Assembly (NCBI RefSeq): GCF_003254395.2
Contig: NC_037648.1
Coordinates: forward strand, 11,100,009 to 11,164,008
DNA from: Apis mellifera
Lineage: Eukaryota > Arthropoda > Insecta > Hymenoptera > Apidae
Reading direction: 5' to 3'
DNA: 64,000 nucleotides
The notes below the pieces were generated by a model. The model saw only the letters and a list, made by a program, of their open reading frames with translations. It was not told the DNA's origin and made no database searches. This document shows positions 1 through 13,302 of the stretch, piece after piece; positions within the stretch are counted from its first letter, which is position 1, and each line of letters opens with the position of its first letter. Made by a program: the position numbers and the translations under genes.

Positions 1-177
1 TAATTATTCGATTTTCGCTAGGCTCACTGTAAGTGGTAACGTGTAATAAATCGGTCAATAAAAAGCTTACATGCTTAAAAAATTTTTTTGATGATGTATT
101 CCTGTTTTAAATTTAATATTAAAAGTAAAAATTTCCTTTGTGGAAAATAAAAAATAAATTAGTATTTTTGATTAATT

Positions 178-3100
178 TTATTTAATCATTAAAAAACCCT
201 GTACATTACAAATGAATTCATCAAAATAATTCCTAAATCTTTTTTTATCTCTATAATCATGTTTCGAATGAAAATTCATATTTTCAGTTAATTTTGTAAA
301 GGCATCAGCTAATCTTTGTACAACTTGTTGATCTGATTGAGTAGATAAGATATTTTGTACAATCCGATTATATTCGTCTGGATAACAACGTATCAAATAA
401 TAAAGCGATGTACATACATTTGATATAAAATTCGAATCAATATGATGTGTTAATATAACAGTAATTAGTAACTGTAAAAAAAAAGTATTAATTATAATAA
501 AATCATACGATATTTAATTCTAATATTATTTCAAAAACATTTAAGAATCTTACATTTAAAAATGGTGCCATTATTTGACTTTTTGGACGATTATCTTGAA
601 TATTTTGAAAAATTCGTTTTGTTAATATTTCAATTATATTGCAACATAACATTGATACTTCTTGACCAAATGAAAATAAACCTAATTCTGCTGATGCTAA
701 AAGTGGTTGCAATAGTTCAGATGATAAATCAAGTACTTTTTGAGGACCATGTTTACAAAGAGACATTATCATTTGAAAATAGCTACAAAAAATTTTGATT
801 TAAAATAATTTAATACAAGAATTTTTTAAAACAGTAATAATGACTGTATAATATAACTTACTGTAAACATAAACATGGAAATTTTAATAAATCTGTAGTC
901 ATCATAGGCATAATTATAGTCAAACCATGCAAAAACACTGTTTTATCCTGCAATATATTTTCACATAAAAGATTAGTTAAAAGCTTCATTAATAACAAAA
1001 TATCCTGATAACTGTCTTCTTCTGCAGTTGAATCTATAGTTAAACGATTGATGTTACAACGCGTATAATTTTGTATTGCACTTAAATATATTTCAGATAC
1101 TTGAGTAGCTTCAGTCTGGACAAATAAATATGTTTAAAATTATAATAGCAATAAATACTATTTTACATAAAATATTTAGATTGAAAATGATCTTACTTCA
1201 GTAAGTCCACGAAGAACTGGTTCTGGTCCATTTGTACATTCAAAAAGTAATTCCAAGATTAATTGTACTATATCTTGATAATTATGATATAAAGATATTA
1301 AATTTGGTAATTCGCATAATACAGATTGCATGTATTGATAGAGTAATCCTATTTCAGATCCTCGTGCACCTTGTGATACTCCTATAATATTAAAATATAT
1401 ATTAGAATAGAATACATAATGTATATATGTATAATATTGTATTATCTTCTTATATTTTAAAATATCAAATATTAAATATTAATGATTAAAATTTACCAAT
1501 AAAATATTCTAGAATATCTATAACTTGAATTTTAATTTTTTCTTGATGATAACACTGTAAAAAATTTTCATTAGAGGTAATTTGTTTGAATTTGTTTAAT
1601 AATGGTTGTAAAGTCTGTATCCAATAAGATTGATCAATCTTGTTCTGGACAATAATAGCAACTTGAATTATTGCTTGCATTAAACCTCTTTTGACTACTT
1701 GTGGAAAGTCATGTTGTCCTTTTGTAGCTAAATTTATAATATGTCCAAATCGTTCAGACTTCAATACATAATTGGCTCTAAAATATATATATATATATAT
1801 ATATGTGTGCGTATATGTATATTATAAAATAATATATACAAAACATAATAGTTTTTTTTATCAAACATGACATTACTTTTTTGGGCCACTAACGAGTGAT
1901 ATCAAGAGCTTTATAGTTTCATCCATTACTGCTGGTTCACTTTTAAAAGCATTAATATTAAATTCTATTTTTTCTAAAAGAAAATTCATAGCCCACAATG
2001 CACCAGGAGTATTGTCTCCAAAAGTATGTAAAAATGTAAGAGATATTTCAAGATAATGATATTCTATTGATAAAAGATAATGCAAAGACCATTTATTCAG
2101 AAACCAGATTATGGTACAACTTAATTCTGGACTTAATATACTGTTTGATAAAACAGACATTGCAGTTTTTTCTATGGCACATAAACGAAAAATACTTGCG
2201 ACTAAACGAATTACATGATCTACTGATTCTATAGAAATATCGATAGGTGACGAAATATTTTCTGATGATGCTAAAAATTGTAGTGTAAGATTCATATCGA
2301 CTTTTCCTTGCTGTACCTATAAAATAATCATATATTATTTTTTATATAAATATGTTATTATATTAAATAAAAAATATTAACTATATCATATAATCATTAT
2401 AAAACGAAATTTCACTTTATGTATATGTTCTTCTCATTTTATTTACACACCTGTTCCATATCATATGTCATTATTTCAGTAGGTATTAAAGCAAGTTCAC
2501 CATCAGATTCCATACAAAGTATATTACCTATCATAAGTACTAGCCAATGTATATCTTCATATAATCTAGGTAAAGAATCATTTTTCATTGTATTTAATGA
2601 TTCAACCTGTTCCACTAATTTATTTAAGTTTTCACGTAACTTAAAAATACGATCTTCAATTAATTGTGCCAATAATGGAAGAGTATAATTTGGAATCTGT
2701 CTACCAAAAATTCCTAAAATATATATTTTATAAAATATATGTATATAAATATATATATATTTGTATATGCATGCATAGGTACACACATGTAAAAATTTAC
2801 CAATTATTTGTAAATGTTCTTTAAATTTATCTTTATCAGCAATTTCATTATCCAATTCTTCTTTCTCAAGATCTTTATCTTCAATAGTTCTTATACCTTC
2901 TGGAGGTGATAAATGACATCGAAGATATATACTAAATATTTGAATAAAAGTTTGTTTAAAAAATTCTGAAGAGAATAAATCTTTCTCAGATAAGATATAT
3001 AACCATGCATCAAACAAAGCATCCAAAGCTTCAGTATATAAACATTCACCAATACTTAACTATAACAAATAAAACACTTTTATTAGTAATTGTTTAATAA

Positions 3101-5008
3101 TCTTTTATTTTTTCATAGTAATAAAAAATATTTACTTACTGATTCTTCTTGTGCTGCATTTTCTAAAAACATATAAGTCAATCGTGACATTTGTTCCAAA
3201 AATGTTTTCAACATATCACTGGGTAAAGAACAAAATTTTTTTCGAAAAGATGTAAAAAGTTTTTTGATAATATTAGCAATTCCATTTGCTTCTTCATCAA
3301 TAATATTAATGCTTGTAATAAATTTTAAAAATCTTTCCATATAATTAGTAAAATATTGCATTTCTATTTCTTTAAATTGCATTTCTGAACTACTCAAATT
3401 TGCCATTTGAATTAAACAAGTTCTTACATGATGAGCTAATTGTGGATTTTCTCGTATTTTCCAATATAATGTAAACATTAAATCTAATACAGCAGGAACT
3501 AACATTACATCTTGCCAATCTTTATCTATTTCTAAAGGTACACAATTTAATGATTCACGTACATCTTCTAACACATCTTGTGCAATGGAATTAAGGAATT
3601 AAAATAAAATTAAAAATAATAATAAAGGAAAATGTCTTATTTAATCTAAAAATGTCTTAAAAAATATATAAATATAATTTTTTTTATGAAAAGGATATTT
3701 GTATATTTTAATTGAACAAATGTCCATGTAAATATACTTTCCAAAATTGGGAGTAATTGTTTTAAAAATGTTATACTATCTTCTTGTAAATCTTTTTTTA
3801 TTAATTCATCAACTACTCCAATACAAAACTTAAATATTCTTTTCAAATCACCAGTTTGAAATATTTTTTTTTCAATGAAATGTGTTTCCCATGTTAAACC
3901 TATATTTGTAGACTTGAAATTGATTATATATTCTTGAATTATAGCAGAAATAAGGTTGCATCCCAAAAGTTTCTAAAAATATTAATAAATAATACAATAT
4001 ATAATACTATAAAAGAATATAAATTTAACTGATTTTATTTACTCTTGGTAAATCACCAGTCATTATTAAATTTTCAACTTGTCCTAATATGGTTTGTCGT
4101 GCTTGTCCAGAGTCATTTATACTACCTCTTTTAATTATAATTGCAATAACTTGTAAGATACATCCTTTGACATATGGAGGCAAGTTTGGTTTGCTTATAA
4201 CATAATTTAATAGATAATCTCTTACTGAAGAAATATTTGTTTGTGATAGTGAAGGCCATTCTCGTATTAATGCTATCTTTATTAAACCAACTGCTTCAAA
4301 TATAATATAATCATTTGTATTAGATTCCAAAATTTGATTACAAAGCTCATAAGGAGATTTAAGTTTTCTAAAATTTAAAAAAACTTCCTCTGCAGAATGA
4401 CGTTGTTCTGTTGAAATTAAATTTGGTGGTGCCTAAAAAAATAATTATTAAAGTAAATAAAGTATTTTAAATAAAAATATATGTATATTTTTCTAAACAT
4501 ATGTATATTTTTCTAACAATGAAAGATATAAATAAGCATTTTTTAATAATTTTAAATTCAAATAAAGTTATATTATTTAAAATTATATTGTTAAATTATA
4601 TTATTTATTAAATTAAAATATGTATGAAAACATTTTGTATTATTTATATAATTCATTTTATTTACATATAATATAAATTATACATATAAAATATATATAT
4701 TTACATTATATAATATATAAAAATATATTAATAAAATTTCGCAATAATAAAGTTAATTATGAGAATTATAATTATCAATAATATTTAATTATGTATGTTA
4801 TGCTTATGTTTCAAATTTTATATTAAACACTATATAGTTGCAATAAATATTTTTTAAGATTTAAATACAATATTTGTACATATAATCTTTTAAAAATTTA
4901 ATGAATACATTTATTTATAACCTTTAAAAGAATTGTTTTTATTGAATATATACTTACCAAAATTATTTGTGCAGCCTTTTCTAATTCATTTATTAACTGT
5001 TCTGCCAT
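178..5008 (-). CDS. XPO4: Exportin-4 (nuclear export receptor), complete, 12 exons
   Basis: Importin-beta family export receptor made of HEAT repeats; known cargoes in animals include eIF5A and Smad3, and the fly counterpart is ebo. Exons on the minus strand: 4958-5008, 4043-4432, 3699-3972, 3140-3579, 2801-3059, 2451-2713, 1877-2316, 1497-1777, 1197-1381, 862-1115, 554-782, 178-471. They sum to 3360 nt, or 1119 aa, close to the roughly 1150 aa of the vertebrate protein. The N-terminus (MAEQLINELEKAAQ, then APPNLIS and FRKLKSPYELC) matches the family's AQLENAAKVLMAPP-type start, which fixes the ATG. The C-terminus ends in FDEFICNVQGFLMIK. Intron 3 (3580-3698) only works as an AT-AC U12-type intron; see findings. 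Intron 1 is about 525 bp of plain AT-rich sequence. The gene lies head-to-tail with FRG1. Family assignment is firm; individual splice sites are hand-called. Confidence 0.93.
3580..3698 (-). other. U12-type AT-AC intron within exportin-4
   Basis: On the minus strand the intron opens with ATATCCTTTTC, the minor-spliceosome AT-type donor. It carries TTCCTTAAT, an almost perfect U12 branch site, 11 nt before a terminal AC (TTGCAC). No GT donor and AG acceptor pair in this gap keeps both conserved flanks and the frame. With AT-AC ends the join is phase 1 and the whole coding sequence stays open. Confidence 0.8.
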
Positions 5009-5752
5009 TTGTTCAAAAATATTAAAATTTTATAAAATAAAATAATGTTTGTAAACAAATTTGTACAAAAAACAACATTCGTTTTGTACTTCACTCTAGC
5101 ACTGTTCCCACTAATATGAAACTTACTCAAGCGAATGTATTAAATTGAAATTATTGCGCATGTCTTTAATTTGAAAGTTTATAGTTTAATATATATAATA
5201 ATTATATATAGTGTGTAATATTTTCATAAGACTTTAGAAGGGTTTAGAGGTTAAAATAAATGCAAAAGTGATATATAAAAATGTCGATTAACATTTAACT
5301 TATAAGTAATTGAATTATTTGCATTAAATAAAATGAAGCAAATGCAACGGCATAATGTAATAGAGATAGGTAAATCTCACTTTATTTCCGATTTAATTTT
5401 ATATATAAACTAATTCATAATATAAAGTCAATTAGTTATATATAAATTATGAAAAATTTTATATCAAGTATTTATATTTTATTTTCCATATAAATACAAT
5501 ATATTTATTTTTCTAAATTATGATTTATTACTTATAATAAAGAATTAATTTAAAAATATATAAGATAAAACGTATTATAAAAAAAAAAATAAATAAAAAT
5601 ACATTAAATTATAAAAAATGATGAATGTACATAATAATTTATAATAGAATTTTTGTTTATAGCTTATAATCATTTTTTTATATTTTTAATAAATATACAT
5701 TTTATGAAATAATAATTAACTATAAGATACATAATATAATAGTATACAAAAT
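5009..5752. other. Intergenic: exportin-4 promoter side and FRG1 3' flank
   Basis: About 740 bp of AT-rich sequence. It must hold the exportin-4 5' UTR and promoter (nearest 5009-5200, slightly less AT-rich) and the FRG1 3' UTR with AATAAA-like signals. I see no gene or repeat. Confidence 0.6.
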
Positions 5753-7047
5753 TTATTTACAATATCGATCTGCTTTCATTTTGCTTCTTCTATCTAATAA
5801 AGCTTCATGTAAATTTCCTTCTCGTTTTGCTTTTTCTAATTTAGAATTATCTTCTTTACTTATTTTTAATTTTTTGTCTTGGAACTTCTGAAACTTCTTT
5901 CTAAAATATATCAATATTTTTTATTTTAATACTTATTAAAATAAAAATAAATATTTATCTATATATATTTTTTTTGTTGTATAACTTACACATAATTCAC
6001 TTCAACATCATGAAGAGAACCCTGTTCCTCTTTTGGAATATCTTTGTTTGGATCATGTGTTTTTTGTGTTATACTCCTTACAGTACAAAACTCAGAAGGT
6101 CCAGCAGTCTTACTTTGACAAATAATATCATCTTCATCTGTGACTGACATGAAACAATTGTTGCTATTCAAAATAGCAAGTTTATTATCCTAAAAAAATC
6201 AGATTTTTTTATAAAATATATAAAAAAATTATATATTTTAGTATAAACAAATTAAATTATGAAATAAATCAAATTAAATTAAAGAGATGTATAAATTAAT
6301 ATTTTTAATAATATATTCATTTATATATATTAAATATTTGTGATATCTATACATACATACATACAAAAAATTTATTAACTTAAATTTACTTCATTTTTAA
6401 TAACATTTTATAGAAAAAATTGAATATTTTATTATATTGTGTATTTTATTATATGGTGACAAACATTTACATTGAATAATTACCTGAAATATTGGTTCCC
6501 ATTGTTCAATCATACCTACTGCATCACTTCTTCCAACAACAATACCCTTTTTATCAACACCTAAATATTTTCCATAACCAGATTTCAATGCAACTTTAGT
6601 TTCACCTATTGGAAAAGCTGTTAAAATCTCTTCTGGTGAAGGTCCTTCACCTTCATTATGAGGTGCACCTAAAGTAAATAATCCATTATCTAAAGCTTTC
6701 ATATAGATATGATTTCCAAATTCAATTGCTACAGTTCCCGTGACTTCTGACACTTGTGTAGTTTTCCACCAACCACCTATGACATTTATATGTAGTCAGT
6801 TTAATAATTAATTTAAAAATATATATATAATATTATAATAAATACCATGAATTATAGTATCTTTATCTTCTGAAGTAATAACATATTCTTTCTCCTGTTT
6901 TTTCAATTTTCGTTTTTTCGTTCTACAAAAAATTATTTTGTAAATATTGAAACAAATAGGTTAAGTAATATAAGATATTTATTTATACCTTTTTTTTTCA
7001 CCTTTCAAAATAAGTTTTCCAGATCTCACTTTATCGTATTCTGACAT
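5753..7047 (-). CDS. FRG1: FRG1 homolog (actin-bundling and RNA-processing nucleolar protein)
   Basis: Homolog of the human FSHD-region gene 1 product, a conserved nuclear protein with a fascin-like beta-trefoil, linked to pre-mRNA processing and actin bundling. Exons on the minus strand: 6989-7047, 6846-6922, 6484-6776, 5990-6189, 5753-5900. The total of 777 nt gives 258 aa, the same length as the human protein. Visible landmarks: MSEYDKVRSGKLILKG start; lysine-rich stretch in exon 2 (KKRKLKKQEKE); HGGWWKT and the trefoil core with GNHIYMKALDNGLFTLG and SGYGKYLGVD in exon 3; EVNYVKKFQKFQD; and the C-terminal DRRSKMKADRYCK signature with its basic nuclear-localisation character. Same strand as exportin-4. 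Identification is very secure. Confidence 0.95.
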
Positions 7048-7522
7048 TTTTGCGTTTTTTTTATTTGAATGTAATTTAAGCTTATTAATAATTCTGTAGT
7101 TTCGACTATTATATAAAATAAAATATTTTTATAAATCAAAAAATTATGTTAAATTATATTACATGTACAATTATATATACAAAATTATATACGAAAATAT
7201 TGCATATATTGTATATAATACACTAAATAATAATATTAATTTAAATTATAACAATTAATGTCACTTTTATATCTTATATATACCTTTAGACGAATGAAGA
7301 AAACAAATATCTAGTTATATTTTTTGCTAGTTATGTTTCTTATCTATATGTTTCCATAGTGTTTTCTGAAATCATAGTAATTAATCGTTCACTAGTGCAA
7401 ATTTATTTTTTATTAAAATTTATTTATTTGAATGATTTATGAATTAAATTTATTTTTCACATAATTATATAAATTTTTAATATTTATTTTACATGTATAA
7501 TTATTATTTAAAAAATAAATAA

Positions 7523-7562
<40 letters not shown>

Positions 7563-9052
7563 CGCAATTTATAGAAGTAAAAAGTATAAAATTGGTAGTA
7601 AAAAGTATATATTGATAAATATTCAATTTTATCATATACATAAAATATTATTTCTGAAGTAATTACATAAACAATGAATTGTAAGATAAAATTTCAAATA
7701 TAATGTATAATGATTTATACATTAGATTAGTGTTTTTTTTTTTAATTTTAAAGTTCATAATAATTTATACATTTATAAATATTATATCATTTATTATATT
7801 CTACATTTGAAATCATAAAAATCATTAAAAATATTAAATGTTCTTATTAATATATATTTTAATACTAAAAATTACAACATTACAATGGATTATATTCAAG
7901 TGCACAATATAAAAGTGCAAACGCGATATTTTTTAAAGATTCGATTCACATATATATTAAATATGCAGAATATAAAATTCAGTTTGGTAGTTATATTTTA
8001 AGTAGAATATAAATATATAATTCTCTTTATTAAAATTGAGATTAAAAATGAAAATTACTTCATAAATATCAGATCAAAACATCATACTATCGGGACGTTA
8101 CAAAATTCGTAAAAATATATGTATATATATTTTATAGATATTATTTTATGAGCATTATAAAATGAAATTACAAAAAAATTTTTTATGAAAGTTACGATCT
8201 ATATGGTAAAATTACAAGACTTGAAATATAGTTTTATTTTATTCAGTAAGTACCGAATCAGAAAATTAAATTGTGGCACATTTCGAAGTATAATAGTATA
8301 GTAGTAGTGACGAATATATTTCATTTTGATTATATAAAAGTTGAATTAGAATAAATAGAAAAGAATTATATTTGGTTTTATGTTGCATATATATTGAATA
8401 ATTGATTTTGATCATAATTAGCAAATTTCTTGTTAATATTTGACAAATGTAGCATTGAAATATTTTAAATAGTATATTAAGTTTAATATGAAATTCATTC
8501 ATATATTGTCACAATTTTTAAATTTGAAAATTTTTGCAAATATTTAAATATACATATGTATTATGTTAAAATTTTATGTAATTATATTAAAAATTTTATA
8601 AAAAATTTAAATCAATAAATTAAATAAAAACATATAAATATTCTCATTTTTTATAGATATTTTTTTTTTGTTACAAAAAAATTGTTACATAAAAATATCT
8701 TAATTAAAATTTACTTCATTAAATCGTAATTAAAAAATTGATTGAATATTATAATTTAATATTTAATAGTAATTTTTTAAATTTTGAATATATTTTTCTG
8801 TCTCTATTGTAATATTATTAATCAAATGAATATTTGATATTAATAAATTTTCTTCTTCCTAGTATAGGAATGAAAGTGAGATAAAATAAACTCTTTCCTA
8901 TTTTGTTTCTTACTTTTTAAAACAAGGTATTCATGACATAAAATTTTTGTTATAGAAGGCACCATATTCGATATCGATATTTTATATTCGATATTATATT
9001 GATCGATATCAAATGTGAACCTTACTTATTGTGCAGTATTATAATATAAAAA
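7048..9052. other. Long AT-rich intergenic stretch between SHC 3' end and FRG1
   Basis: Two kilobases of extremely AT-rich DNA holding the FRG1 5' flank and the SHC 3' UTR. It includes a (TA)n tract near 7527-7560. A 78-codon open frame at 8266-8502 on the minus strand is low-complexity (I, L, Y, F, N-rich), and I do not regard it as a gene. Confidence 0.6.
7527..7560. repeat. (TA)n microsatellite
   Basis: Uninterrupted TA dinucleotides, about 17 units. Other TA tracts occur near 1785-1805, 19570-19602, 44921-44949, 49383-49402 and 53399-53445. Confidence 0.9.
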
Positions 9053-12009
9053 TCAATTATTCGTACGTCTAGGAATTGGATACCGAAGTACTAAAACACT
9101 ATCTGCTGATATAATTGGTAATACATTGTCACAATGATGATTTACTAAATGACTAACACTATCGAAAACGCGATCTTTTGTGCGAACCTGGAATTGAAAT
9201 AAATCATATATATTCTTATTTCTTTATAAATATATATAAAATTTTTCATAATATTAATTTTCGAAATGCTTACTACGCCTTCTGGATCAATTAGTAATAA
9301 ATGTTTTGGTGTATTATTATTCATACCAGTAAGAACATATTGTCCAGGCGAACCTTGAGATTCTCTAACTAAAAAGTCACCATCCTATCAAATAAATATG
9401 AAAGAATATTATATATTATTGTAATATTTTATAATATAATAATATTAACATTATGTAATATAATATAAATATTAATTCAAATATTAATACAAAAAGAAAG
9501 TTTATTTCGATATTTACTCTTGTTAGCATTGATTCTGCTTCAGCTCGACTAACACTACCATGAAACCATATCTCTTGTTTTAATTGTTGTTTTTGAGAAT
9601 GTGGACTTAATTTATTCATATCTGATATTGCAGAACTGAATGGCTCTATAAAATAATGTTCTATATAATATAAACTTATATTATATATTTAAATAAATAA
9701 ACATGCTATATTTCAAATTACTTACGCATATCAAACACATCAAAAAGTGATGTTTGATCACGTTGATTTTCTCTGCTTGCTGCTATAACACTATCATTTA
9801 CATAATTATGTTCAGGAGGAATATTGAAATTTGTTGAAGTTCCATCAGAATTCAGATCAATTAAATTACCAGTTTCTACAATTATATTATGAATCATAAT
9901 TATAATAAAATACATCATAAATTATAATAAAATATAGAAAAATAAATATTACCTGCCCATTGTTGATGATGTCTATCAGAACTAATAGAAAATGTATCAT
10001 GTAAACCAGAATTTTGTATATTGCTTCGTGATATATGATTTTGAACAGAATGATGATGTTTCAAATTGGGTAAAGTTGATGCTGAAGTTGGTAAAGGTGG
10101 AACTGGTGGAGGACCAATATCTGGTGGTACTTTACCTGGCAGATCATTATAATAATCTCTGTCTGCTTCTCGTATGCCATTTAATATAGGACTATATCAT
10201 AAAAAAAGAACATATTAAATAAATTATAAAAAATTTTATAATAATTATTTATTATTCATAATTACTGTAATGAAGCTGGTTTTGTAAGAAATTCTTTAAA
10301 TCGTAATTCAAAAGCTTGTCCAATAGTGGATATAACATCTTGTGCTAGTCCTCCACCACATTCTAATACATAACAAGCACGCCATTCTTGCATATTTTTA
10401 GCAACATATGCAACAAAATCCAATATTTCCTATCAAAAAATATAATAATTAACTTATATTTTATAATTATAATATAATTAATAATTAATAATTGTTAAAA
10501 TAAATAAAATATTAATGCTATATTATATATAATTTACCGTATCTCCACCTGAAGCAAAAGATATACGTGGCATTTCATGTTTAGCAATAATATGTCCATT
10601 TTCTATGTTAGTCAAAGCTAAACTGCAGCTACTAATAGTTAAATTTATTGTAGCACCTGTATGTTCCATGCGAGGTTTATCTGCTATTGCTCTTAATACT
10701 TTCCTATCCACCTTTAAATTTAAATTATTAAAAGTTCCAAATTGGAAAATAAATAATAATTTTAATAATAAAATTAATATAAATACCCTTCTTTTTTTAT
10801 CTGCAGATTTTAAACCAGCTGCTTCACAAACTCTATTTATACATTCTCTAAAAAAATTTTAATATATGAATTATATATGAATTTATTTATATAAAATTTT
10901 CCTACATAAATATAATTTAAAAGTATTTTGAAAACTTACTTGGCAACACAAGATCTTGTTTCAAAATCTAAACTTTTCATAGATGTATATACTTCTAGAC
11001 ATCCTATGTACTGAAAATTATGTAATATAATAATATTTATCATTTAAAATTAATTATAAAATTCATTATAAAACATATTTATTATAGAAAAATGAAAACT
11101 TACTTTAACAGTATAAGTAATTCCTTCTTTACTCACTAAATGATCAGGATGTAACCATCCTCTAGCTGGTTTACTTATAAAACTACTACCTCCAGTTGCC
11201 ATTTCTAAATTCTATACACATATGTATACATTATAACTATAACATAAATATTTTAAATATTATATAAACCATTTAGTTTTTAATTTTCTTAATCTATTAT
11301 AATTAAATATAGAAAGAATTATTTGAAATGTTTCAAGCATATGTATGCATGTAATCTTTATTCAAAATTAAAACTGAAATCAATATATCTTTTCAATTAA
11401 AAAATGTAAATATATTTTTTATTATACTATATATTTTTATTATTTATAATATCTTTTATTTTTTTAATACTTTAAAATTATAGCAATTTGACAACAATTA
11501 TTATATAATATAAATAATATAGATAACATTATTTTATATCAAAGTTGAATTAAAATATATTGTGACAATTAAATATGAATAATTAAAATATTTTATTAAT
11601 TGTAAATAAAAAAAATTTTTATTACTGTACGTATGATTTACCAGGAAATGAGATCATATCTTGCAAACGATTACTAGAATCATATGTCTACAATGCAATA
11701 TTTTAGTGATTATGCATACATTTTACTGATTATTTCGTAAAAATTTTTTAATCACTATATAAATTTAAAAATATTAAAATAAATCTGTATTGGTTAGCAT
11801 TTCCTGCTATACCAAAGTTAGGAGATATATTTACTACCTTACAAAATTCTATTACGCTAAACATAAATTACCGATAATTTAACTATGAAATTTCCTTTAT
11901 CACCGACTGAACTAATCTATGGACACAAACGAGATACAAAATAGTAACTTCAATGTATTTTTTTATCTCATGCTTCAGGGACACTAAACTCTCTTACATT
12001 TCGTGTCAT
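9053..12009 (-). CDS. Shc: SHC-transforming adaptor protein (PTB + SH2)
   Basis: Cytoplasmic adaptor linking activated receptor tyrosine kinases to Grb2/Ras. PTB-domain exons: 11104-11204, 10940-11010, 10787-10847, 10538-10711, 10266-10429, with GWLHPDHLV, SLDFETR, ISFASGGD and the hallmark LAQDVISTIGQAFELRF. Linker exons 9953-10191 and 9726-9875 contain YYNDLPGK, the Grb2-recruiting tyrosine pair of SHC proteins, a proline-rich run, and FDM. SH2 exons 9518-9645, 9274-9384 and 9053-9187 contain WFHGSVSRAEAE and FLVRES. An ATG at 11202 gives 443 aa. Three small upstream exons (11642-11687, 11872-11916, 11998-12009, starting MTRN) stay in frame through good splice sites and raise it to 478 aa, near the length of mammalian p52Shc; this extension is inference. 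Confidence is high for the gene, moderate for the N-terminus. Confidence 0.9.
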
Positions 12010-13302
12010 TCTATTACCGACATTACCGATTCGATTCAAAATAAGATAGTATAACATTAATAATAATTGGAAATGAAATTAAGTTATAAAATTATAAATA
12101 AGAAATAGAATAAATATTTTATTAAATAAAATGGATTGAATATGATTTGTTAAAATTTTTATCAATAAGTAAAAAAAACATAAAATTGATTAAATATCAG
12201 ATTTGTTTCTTAAGTATATCAATTTTGCAGAGCAAAATAGACAAGAAAAATAAATAGTGGAAAAAGGAGAGAGATAGGGTAAAATTTCAGGTATCAGCGC
12301 CATCTCTGGAGTAAATGAAACTAGAATATAAACAAAGAGAGCAAATAGGAGAAAAAGAATAAAGATAAAATAAGAATTGACTGTCAACTCCATCTCTTGA
12401 TAAAGAATATCTTTTCAAAGAATCATCTTTTTAAAAATATTCAACAGATGGCGATGATTTTTAATTTTTACTCCATTTTATTTTTACTTTTGAAAAAGTA
12501 TCTTTGACATTCAAGAGATGACGCTGATTATCAATTCTTATACTATCATTTTCTTTTGTTATATATATTTGAGTTTCATTTACATTCTAAAGATAACGCT
12601 GATTTCTTAATTTTTTCACTATATCTGTTTTTGTTCATTCTCTTATTATTTATTCTTTTTATTTATATTTATTCTATAAAATTTATACGTGTGAAAGATG
12701 ACTTATATATTTGATTAATTTTATTAAATTTTATTGTTTTTATCTAACCTATTGATTAAAAATAATCTTAACAGAGTCTATTCAATTCAACTTTTTACAT
12801 ATTATAGATATATATCTTTGTATTTTTATATGTCATTAATTTTATTTCACAAAAAAATATAAATTTATATACAAAGTTATAAACTTTAATTTAGAAAGAA
12901 TAAAAATATTTATATTCCATATATAAATATTTATTTTGTTTTATATATCATATTTTTATTCATTAAAAAATATTAAAATATTTTTAAAAAAAGAAAAGAT
13001 TGAAAATTGAAATTTTAATATATATTTATTATATAAGATATATCATAATATTTTAAGTAATATTTAATCATGTTTAATATAATTTTTTATTTATTTTTAT
13101 TAATAAAAACAATTTTGAATAAGATAAAAATAGGTTAGGTTTAAAAGAAGATGTATGCAACTTGTTAATATTGTGAATTCTAAAGTTTCATACTGGAAAG
13201 TCATGTGTGTAGATATTTATATCATTAAGTGATAATTTTATAATGAATCATTTTTATTATTTAGTAATATATAGATATATGTATATTATTATATAAAATA
13301 TC
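12010..13302. other. Intergenic between divergent SHC and MUS81
   Basis: Divergent promoter region of about 1.3 kb for SHC (minus) and MUS81 (plus). It contains the five-part repeat at 12290-12620. The remainder is AT-rich with no recognisable coding sequence; a 67-codon minus-strand frame at 12190-12393 runs through the repeat and is hydrophobic noise. Confidence 0.6.
12290..12620. repeat. Dispersed element, copy 1 (five short GATG/CATC-core subunits)
   Basis: Five related subunits. Two lie on one strand: GCGCCATCTCTGG at about 12297 and CTCCATCTCTTGA at about 12388. Three lie on the other: AACAGATGGCGATGATTTTT at about 12443, AAGAGATGACGCTGATTA at about 12513, and AAAGATAACGCTGATTT at about 12588. 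The same order and orientation recurs at 58910-59235 inside the first PEX1 intron. Confidence 0.65.

Noticed and set aside
8266..8502. 78-codon minus-strand frame in the SHC 3' flank
   Set aside because: Composition is I/L/Y/F/N only, as expected from AT-rich noise; no splice context or family resemblance.
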